Origin: Candidatus Onthomorpha intestinigallinarum
GTDB taxonomy: Bacteria; Bacteroidota; Bacteroidia; Bacteroidales; P3
Assembly: GCA_019114015.1 (NCBI GenBank)
Contig: DXGG01000111.1
Location: 1 to 12,979 of the forward strand
Direction of reading: 5' to 3'
DNA: 12,979 bases
Position numbers and translations under genes: made by a program
The notes under the pieces: generated by a model
Told to the model about the DNA's origin: nothing
What the model saw: the letters and a program-made list of their open reading frames with translations, nothing else
Database searches by the model: none
Shown here: in pieces, positions 7,753-12,979 of the stretch
Layout: the number at the start of each line of letters is the position of its first letter
Position numbering within the stretch: the stretch's first letter is position 1

Positions 7753-8958
7753 TTACTGCTTGAATGTGCCACAAAAATCAAGCACTTGAACATCTGTTCT
7801 GTAATTCAACTGGGAGAACTCCTTATGATTCACCAAAAACACAACTATATCCGCTCTCTCGTATGCCTGTCTGTAATCGGTCAGTTTAAACAACTTATCC
7901 TCCAAAACATTTGGTTCTACAACCATAATATCCGCATTGTTGCAACTCTGCAAAACCTTGGTCGTTATGCTTTTCGCCGGACTTTCCCGCAAATCATCTA
8001 TATTAGGCTTAAAAGCCAAACCCATCATCGCAACAATAGGCTTTCTATGATTTTTCAATTCAAATTCCAACATCGCATTCTTAACCTTCTCCGCACACCA
8101 AAAAGCCTTGTAGTTATTGGTCTCTCTTGCTGTTGATATCAACCGGCTCTCCATAGGAAATGCCGCCGTAATAAAATAAGGATCAACGGCTATACAATGT
8201 CCTCCTACACCACAACCAGGTTGCAAAATATTAACGCGCGGATGCTTATTGGCCAATTCTATCAACTCCCAAACATTTATCCCCGCCTTGTCACATATCA
8301 GCGATAATTCATTTGCAAATGCTATCTGAACATCCCTACTGCTGTTTTCGGTCAACTTACACATCTCCGCTGTCCTACAATTAGTTCTATGCAATTTACC
8401 CTTAACAAACTGACCATAAAACTCAATAGCCTTGGAAGTCGATGCCTCATTAACACCTCCTATCACACGATCATTGTGCACCAGTTCATATATCACATTA
8501 CCTGGCAATACACGCTCAGGACAATAGGCAATATAAATCTTGTCTTGCAACTCTGGACGTTCCGAAAATATCAGCTCCTGCATCTTCTCCGTAGTTCCCA
8601 CCGGAGATGTTGATTCTATGACATACAAATCGCCTTCTTTCAACAATGGCAAAACCATACGTGTCGCCGATTCCACATAGCTGATATCCGGCTCATGATT
8701 CCCCTTAAAAGGCGTAGGTACAACCATAAAGTAAGCATCCGACAATTGTGGTTGCGTATATGCCTTGAAATTACCGGAAGCCATCACATCTTGCAACATA
8801 ACTTCCAGTCCAGGCTCCACGATGTGTAATTTACCATTATTCGTAGTGGCAACAACATTCTCATTTATATCAACTCCTGAAACTGCAATCCCATGCTTTG
8901 CAGCAATAATGGCCGTAGGTAACCCTATGTACCCCAAACCCATAAAACATGCTTTCAT
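7753..8958 (-). CDS. wecC: UDP-N-acetyl-D-mannosamine dehydrogenase
   Basis: Predicted cytoplasmic NAD-dependent enzyme oxidising UDP-ManNAc to UDP-ManNAcA, a precursor for surface polysaccharides. The Rossmann motif GLGYIGLPTA is at residues 7-16, ESTSPVGTT at 115-123, YCPERVLPG at 145-153, the catalytic Lys/Asn segment CKLTEN at 200-205, and the nucleophile Cys255 in GCGVGGHC. The C-terminal substrate/NAD domain contains GLAFKPNIDDLRESP at 313-327. At 401 aa it is full length with all key residues, and the WecC-like EVxxxY-free C-terminus ends at FCGTFK. Its substrate is normally made by WecB, but the wecB immediately downstream (20-base gap) keeps only 72 codons. UDP-GlcNAcA- or UDP-Glc-type dehydrogenases are related, but the adjacent wecB piece and the motif details favour ManNAc. 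Confidence 0.93.
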   Translation of the reverse strand: MKACFMGLGYIGLPTAIIAAKHGIAVSGVDINENVVATTNNGKLHIVEPGLEVMLQDVMASGNFKAYTQPQLSDAYFMVVPTPFKGNHEPDISYVESATRMVLPLLKEGDLYVIESTSPVGTTEKMQELIFSERPELQDKIYIAYCPERVLPGNVIYELVHNDRVIGGVNEASTSKAIEFYGQFVKGKLHRTNCRTAEMCKLTENSSRDVQIAFANELSLICDKAGINVWELIELANKHPRVNILQPGCGVGGHCIAVDPYFITAAFPMESRLISTARETNNYKAFWCAEKVKNAMLEFELKNHRKPIVAMMGLAFKPNIDDLRESPAKSITTKVLQSCNNADIMVVEPNVLEDKLFKLTDYRQAYERADIVVFLVNHKEFSQLNYRTDVQVLDFCGTFKQ

Positions 8959-8991
8959 ATTATTACAAAATCACTATAATTTATTTCAATA

Positions 8992-9315
8992 TTAACTTAC
9001 AAATACTTTCTCAACACTCCCCATGCTACTTGAGCAGAATATTTTTCTCTTGTTTGATAAGCATTCATTTTTCATTCGCTCAAGCAAATCTCTATCATTA
9101 TACAATCTAATCAACCTCTCATTAAATACCTTTTGCTTTTCAGGATTGTCATACGAAACAATAAACCCATTAATATTATCATCTATTATCTCATGAGCAT
9201 ATTCCCAGTTCGTATACGTCTGAATGAGTACACATTCTATCGATTCACCTATATATTTTGCACAATTATAAGCCGGCATAATAATGGAAACCAAATAATT
9301 ATTTTCTTTCAACAC
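8992..9315 (-). pseudogene. Chimeric remnant: GT2 N-terminus joined to GT4 C-terminus, plus frameshift
   Basis: The open frame encodes 107 residues. Residues 1-38 are a GT2 transferase start (LVSIIMPAYNCAKYIG to QTYTNWE). From residue 39 it becomes the end of a GT4 transferase (EIIDDNINGFIVSYDNPEK, then LIRLYNDRDLLERMK). The join is near 9202, before the GT2 catalytic Asp pair would appear. The last ~18 residues as read (KIFCSSSMGSVEKVFVS) are out of frame: removing one base in the plus-strand T run 9042-9046 restores KYSAQVAWGVLRKYL with a stop at 8997-8999, which lines up with the ending of the neighbouring GT4 gene (YTPRAAWNILSKYFN). No catalytic region of either family remains. It begins 14 bases after the upstream GT4 stop. 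Deletion of the DNA between two adjacent transferase genes is the simplest origin; misassembly between related sequences is the alternative. Confidence 0.83.
9248..9284. repeat. Near-identical copy of GT2 5' coding DNA (partner at 7119-7155)
   Basis: The partner copy of the 37-base, three-mismatch match with the intact GT2 gene. It lies in the GT2-derived part of the chimeric remnant. Both copies are in the same orientation about 2.1 kb apart, flanking wecC and the WecB-TupA chimera, so recombination between them would delete those genes. Confidence 0.7.
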
Positions 9316-9329
9316 AACTCAAATAAATT

Positions 9330-10391
9330 TCAATTAAAATATTTGGAAAGAATATTCCAAGCGGCCCTTGGTGTATAGTTCAGGCTTTCTTCATATGCTG
9401 CTTTTTTCATCCTAAGTAAGTTATCAGGTGCATTATATAGTTCGATTATACGTTCATAAAGAGCAGGCATCGGTTTTTCAAAATCAACAAGATACCCATC
9501 CACCCCATCTTTAATGAACTGTTTTGAATGTTGCCAGGCTGTTGCAATTACCGGCAAACCGGCCTGAAAAGCATCTAATACAGTACCGGGAAAGCCCTCT
9601 GTAAAATAGTGTGTTGGAAAAATCATTACATCATAATTACGCAACGTAAAATGTATATCTTTCGGAGATAAAGACCCCTTATAGTTGACGTTTGGGAAAG
9701 GCTGTACTAAATGTTCTTCCATAAAGAATTTATCTGTCTCACTGCCAAAAGGGCCATAAAATGTTATGTTTATTTTTTTATCGAAACCGGTTTCACGGAG
9801 TTTGAACGCCAACTGTTCCATCGTATCAAGTCCTTTCTTTATATTAACACGGGCCATAAAAACAAGCTCAAGACAATTACCCATAGACCGGATGTCAAAT
9901 GAATTGATAACGGTATTTCTGAAATTGGGAATAACCCCAACATTGTCAAATCCAAGATTATCAATTAAATTATCTACGGTAATTTGAGTCTGGAGCAAAT
10001 TGACTGATATATTTTTCAGCATTTTCGTATAAGCAGAAGGCAATTTCTCCAAATACTTGTCAAGCCATCCTCCAACACCTATGTGTATTATTTTAAAACC
10101 AAATATCTTTGAAAGACAATAGCAAACAGGAAAAACTTTTTTTAGATTGTTATAAGCTGGGATAATAACCAGAAAATCACATTCAATGAGCTTCCTTAGC
10201 AAGGAAAATACCAGATATTTTTTATATCGTATTTCCTGTGAGTCAACATATTCTACCTTCAATTTTTTTTTTGTCTTCAATAACTCATATATGGAGCGGG
10301 TTTTGATTGTTTGACCGTCTCTTTGATCTGTAACAAATCCAAAATAACCAAACACAACTACCTTTTTGGTATGACCTTTCATATTTTTCAT
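9330..10391 (-). CDS. GT4 family glycosyltransferase
   Basis: Predicted retaining GT-B fold transferase using a nucleotide sugar to extend the repeat unit on the cytoplasmic face. The N-terminal domain begins with a beta-strand (VVVFGYFGF, residues 11-19). The hinge into the C-terminal domain follows VIPNFRN (153-159), and ELVFMARVNIKKGLDT (175-190) is the usual GT4 donor-domain opening. The nucleotide-sugar motif is TEGFPGTVLDAFQAGLPVIAT at about 264-284. It carries E265 but has D273 where most GT4 enzymes have the second Glu of the EX7E pattern, a conservative change that need not abolish activity. Length (353 aa) is normal. Gaps of 12 bases upstream and 14 downstream place it firmly in the operon. 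The open frame begins MKNMKGHTKK, so ATG 10382 (fourth codon) is an alternative start. Donor and acceptor are unknown. Confidence 0.92.
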   Translation of the reverse strand: MKNMKGHTKKVVVFGYFGFVTDQRDGQTIKTRSIYELLKTKKKLKVEYVDSQEIRYKKYLVFSLLRKLIECDFLVIIPAYNNLKKVFPVCYCLSKIFGFKIIHIGVGGWLDKYLEKLPSAYTKMLKNISVNLLQTQITVDNLIDNLGFDNVGVIPNFRNTVINSFDIRSMGNCLELVFMARVNIKKGLDTMEQLAFKLRETGFDKKINITFYGPFGSETDKFFMEEHLVQPFPNVNYKGSLSPKDIHFTLRNYDVMIFPTHYFTEGFPGTVLDAFQAGLPVIATAWQHSKQFIKDGVDGYLVDFEKPMPALYERIIELYNAPDNLLRMKKAAYEESLNYTPRAAWNILSKYFN

Positions 10392-10403
10392 TCACATTTC
10401 TTT

Positions 10404-10880
10404 TTACAATCTACTCTTAATTATCTTCGCAGGATTTCCTGCTACAACAGAATATTGAGGAACATCTTTCGTTACAACTGCACCAGCACCGATTATAGAG
10501 CCTTTCCCGATTTTAACGCCCGGCAATATTATAACCCTGGCGCCAATCCAAACATCATCTTCTATAATTACTCTTTTTCTGCTTGTACTACCTTGTCCTC
10601 GCATTGGGATATCCGTACGGGAAGTCTGATGATTGCTCAGAAATATCATGACATCAGGTCCCATCATCACATCATCCCCAATAGTCAAAGGACCTCTCAC
10701 TTTACAATTTATGCCCAATCCTGAATTGTTCCCTATAACAATCCCCATGCCATTACCGAAGTTTGCGTTCTTTTCTATATTTATATTATCACCGCAACTG
10801 TCAAACAAATGTTTCCCCACAGAAGAACGTATTTTCCTCATCAGTCTCGAACACGGAAAACTGCCGTCCGTAGCAGGCAA
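10404..10880 (-). CDS. Hexapeptide-repeat acetyltransferase (frameshifted 5' end)
   Basis: Predicted left-handed beta-helix O- or N-acetyltransferase of the maltose/galactoside acetyltransferase group, which would acetylate a sugar of the polysaccharide using acetyl-CoA. Hexapeptide repeats run from about residue 35 to the end (INIEKNANFG, LTIGDDVMMGP, VIIEDDVWIGARVIILPGVKIGKGSIIGAGAVV), and the ending NPAKIIKSRL is standard. SNHQTSRTDIP supplies the active-site His region. As read, the frame begins at TTG 10880, within the conserved HLPATDG segment, so the true N-terminus is missing. An ATG at 10908 starts MKRFIY in another frame; removing one base in the A run 10889-10891 joins it as MKRFIYYKHLPATDG. 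That is either a real frameshift or a sequence error. The catalytic beta-helix is intact either way. Gap to the next GT4 is 12 bases. Confidence 0.87.
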   Translation of the reverse strand: MPATDGSFPCSRLMRKIRSSVGKHLFDSCGDNINIEKNANFGNGMGIVIGNNSGLGINCKVRGPLTIGDDVMMGPDVMIFLSNHQTSRTDIPMRGQGSTSRKRVIIEDDVWIGARVIILPGVKIGKGSIIGAGAVVTKDVPQYSVVAGNPAKIIKSRL

Positions 10881-10920
10881 ATGCTTGTAAATAAATAAAG
10901 CGTTTCATCACCCGAATATA

Positions 10921-12021
10921 CTAATCAGAATTTACAACATCAATCCACTTATCAATCACACTTGCATTTTCAAACAACCTCTCCGCCTTGTGCCTGGAGC
11001 ATTCACCCATCTGTACCAACTTGTCAATCGTCAAACTACTTGCCTTTATAAACACATCCCTAATTGACTCCGCACTGTCCCAATCGCACAAGAATCCGTT
11101 GGACTCATCTATCAGAACATCATAGTCCGACACCTTGGACATTATTACCGGCTTACCCAGACTCATACCCTCGCATATCGCATTGGGTAATCCTTCATTA
11201 CTACTAAATAAGCCAATCATATCGGCCTCATGCATTCTGCTATGTATGTCCTTTGTATCTTCATGCAATTCAATAACATCACCCAATCCATGCTGCTTTA
11301 TTAGCTCAATTGCCTCATCATAAGCCCTCGTATCCCCTCTAACAACCTCTTTTCTTCCGTACCAATCTATCCTTATCTTTTCCCTCTCTTCATTATTCAT
11401 CAAAGCCAAAGCATTGACAACACCTATCGGATTCTTCAAATATTGATACGAAGCCGCAACGACTATGTACAACCTGCCATCACGCTTAGGAATATATTCC
11501 GTACTCACAGAATGAAGTACTACCGTATTATATATTACTCTTAGTTTATTTTTATACCGAGGATAATATCTTAACCACATTCCTTTAACATTTTCAGAAT
11601 TACACACAATAGCATCAGAATAGCGTTGAAACCAAATAAAAAACTTACCTCTTTTTGAAAAAGTATTTTTGTCCATTATAGACCTTTTTCCAATTATCAC
11701 CTTCCATTTCTTACCGCCGACAGCAGCAAAATTATTCAGGAAGTTAGGTGTTTGCAAAAATGATACAATGGCATTATATCCTCCCTTGCGTATGAAACGA
11801 CGTACCGTAAACATTCTCTTCAAATAATTGGATTGAATAATCCAATGCACTGTTATTCCCTTATCTTTCAGGATATGCTCATAGAAATTTCCCTCACTAT
11901 AACAAAGAAATTCAACATCATAACCTTTATCTTTAAATAGAGATGCAATAGTAACCATTTGTCTTTCTGCTCCTCCTGAACCAAGGTTAGGCGACAGAAA
12001 TAAAATTCGTTTACAATTCAT
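10921..12021 (-). CDS. GT4 family glycosyltransferase
   Basis: Predicted retaining GT-B transferase. The N-terminal domain has the classic LSPNLGSGGAERQM opening (residues 9-22), in which the Gly-rich loop faces the donor phosphate. The C-terminal domain begins near RLYIVVAASYQYLKNP (183-198), with WYGRKE at 220-225 and the EX7E motif SSNEGLPNAICEGMSLGKPVI, E276 and E284. Length (366 aa) is typical and the gene looks intact. Its start codon overlaps the stop of the EpsG-like gene by 11 bases (ATGAATTGTAA), so the two are probably translationally coupled. It follows a polymerase gene and precedes an acetyltransferase, as expected in an O-antigen or capsule operon. The sugar it transfers cannot be told from sequence. 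Confidence 0.94.
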   Translation of the reverse strand: MNCKRILFLSPNLGSGGAERQMVTIASLFKDKGYDVEFLCYSEGNFYEHILKDKGITVHWIIQSNYLKRMFTVRRFIRKGGYNAIVSFLQTPNFLNNFAAVGGKKWKVIIGKRSIMDKNTFSKRGKFFIWFQRYSDAIVCNSENVKGMWLRYYPRYKNKLRVIYNTVVLHSVSTEYIPKRDGRLYIVVAASYQYLKNPIGVVNALALMNNEEREKIRIDWYGRKEVVRGDTRAYDEAIELIKQHGLGDVIELHEDTKDIHSRMHEADMIGLFSSNEGLPNAICEGMSLGKPVIMSKVSDYDVLIDESNGFLCDWDSAESIRDVFIKASSLTIDKLVQMGECSRHKAERLFENASVIDKWIDVVNSD

Positions 12022-12979
12022 ACCATGTTCTTATTTTCATAAACCAACTAAAGAATAAAGCAAACACTTGCAAAAGTATTATCCACTTGACCCAAGAATT
12101 GGATTTAGGTTCCAAGCTCCACACTTTAGCCAAAACAAATGGCAGTGGGAAGAAAGCCATATATTTGAATCGTCTATAAATCCAATCTGATGTTTCTACA
12201 AAAGCAAACAATGAAGCTATGTATATTGCAACATAAGTCAGACGGAAAAGATACGTAAAGGCTCTCTCTCTCTTTATTCCCTTGAAATATCCTTTATACA
12301 ACACTCTGTTAGCCAAATAAAACAATGTCAGGTATTGAGGTATATAAGAAATAACACGTCCTATATAACCGAATATATTAACCTCCATTTTTTCACCACT
12401 TGCATATGCCGCTGTTTGATCTCCCACTCCTCCAACACCTTCTCCAAATGACATATCCAAAGCACCTGAAACTATACCATCAATAAGCATGGTTGCAACA
12501 GTCGTAAGAAAAGGAAACGCAATAAGCGACACCACAAAACTTTTCTTTCCAAGAGGATAAAACGCCAATAAGGCAAAGGCTATGTTCACGTACATGCTCT
12601 TGTGGAAGAAGTATGACACACAGAAAAGAGCTAAACCTATCACCTTTGTCGCAACATTGCTCTTTTTATCCACCAAAAGAACCGCACCGAACAGTAGCAT
12701 GCTATGGCCGAGCATTCCGCGGGTGTATGAAAGCATTGCTCCGAACAATATCATGGAAAGAAGCATATTCCTATGCAAGAGCTCCAGACGCGCAGCCGTC
12801 AGGAAAAGAAACAGACAAGCCGGCAACCATATATACGTCCTCCAAAGAAAATAATCATTCCCGCTTACGTCAGCCAACCAGTTATATACCTCCTCATACC
12901 CCCATATCTTATAGTTCTTATACGTTCCCGCCTCCAAAAATCCATTCCAACTGTGGTAAGTATCACCAGCCCAGAAAGA
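12011..12979 (-). CDS. EpsG-like polysaccharide polymerase (5' end beyond window)
   Basis: Partial integral membrane protein of 322 visible residues; the frame stays open to the window edge (SFWAGDTYHSW at the start), so the N-terminus is missing. It has multiple hydrophobic segments, for example WLPACLFLFLTAA, MLLSMILFGAMLSY, MLLFGAVLLV, VIGLALFCVSYFF, SFVVSLIAFPFL and WIILLQVFALFF. The segment SYFFHKSM is the EpsG-family His/Ser signature, preceded by the conserved YTRGMLGHSM helix. The TTG at 12937 is only an internal codon, not a convincing start. EpsG/Wzy-type proteins polymerise lipid-linked repeat units on the outer face of the inner membrane. The stop overlaps the downstream GT4 start, so it leads the visible operon. 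An O-antigen ligase is a less likely alternative. Confidence 0.85.
   Translation of the reverse strand, partial: SFWAGDTYHSWNGFLEAGTYKNYKIWGYEEVYNWLADVSGNDYFLWRTYIWLPACLFLFLTAARLELLHRNMLLSMILFGAMLSYTRGMLGHSMLLFGAVLLVDKKSNVATKVIGLALFCVSYFFHKSMYVNIAFALLAFYPLGKKSFVVSLIAFPFLTTVATMLIDGIVSGALDMSFGEGVGGVGDQTAAYASGEKMEVNIFGYIGRVISYIPQYLTLFYLANRVLYKGYFKGIKRERAFTYLFRLTYVAIYIASLFAFVETSDWIYRRFKYMAFFPLPFVLAKVWSLEPKSNSWVKWIILLQVFALFFSWFMKIRTWYEL

Noticed and set aside
7733..7774. Upstream 14-codon extension of the WecB-TupA frame
   Set aside because: It overlaps the end of wecC and is absent from the standard WecB start, which begins at ATG 7732.

Overview
The window looks like chromosomal DNA from a Bacteroidales species, probably Prevotellaceae or a relative rather than Bacteroides itself. 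Three things point there: a secreted protein with a type IX secretion (T9SS) sorting tail, a Bacteroidetes-type -7 promoter box (TATATTTG), and a polysaccharide gene set of the kind common in that order. Every gene I accept is on the minus strand, so the locus reads from right to left. No stretch over 300 bases lacks a gene, and I see no tRNA, rRNA, CRISPR array or insertion sequence.

Right to left: an EpsG-like polysaccharide polymerase cut by the window edge (12979-12011); a GT4 glycosyltransferase (12021-10921); a hexapeptide-repeat acetyltransferase (10908/10880-10404); a second GT4 transferase (10391-9330); a short chimeric remnant joining a GT2 N-terminus to a GT4 C-terminus (9315-8992); an intact UDP-ManNAc dehydrogenase, WecC type (8958-7753); a chimeric remnant joining the N-terminus of UDP-GlcNAc 2-epimerase (WecB) to the C-terminus of a TupA-like ATP-grasp protein (7732-7238); an intact GT2 transferase (7195-6392); an NAD-dependent sugar epimerase/dehydratase broken by at least four frameshifts (about 6417-5427); a DUF3473-type polysaccharide deacetylase (5394-4564); a 994-residue T9SS cargo protein with a lamin-tail domain (4531-1547); and, behind its own apparent promoter and a 33-bp-period repeat array, an AAA ATPase of the DUF4143 type (1398-52).

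The first ten genes form a compact operon-like run (gaps or overlaps of tens of bases) that would build a capsule, O-antigen or exopolysaccharide containing N-acetylmannosaminuronic acid. The GT2, GT4 and acetyltransferase products would assemble and decorate the repeat unit, EpsG/Wzy would polymerise it, and the deacetylase would trim it. The operon is visibly damaged in its AT-rich centre: two deletion-like gene fusions and about six frameshifts, several beside A/T runs. WecC is intact but its usual partner WecB keeps only 72 residues. The damage is either real decay of a polysaccharide locus or an assembly/consensus artefact, and read mapping would separate these. The GC-richer deacetylase and T9SS cargo genes at the 3' end are intact. 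The cargo's position at the end of a polysaccharide operon is suggestive, because T9SS cargo in related bacteria is anchored to a special lipopolysaccharide.
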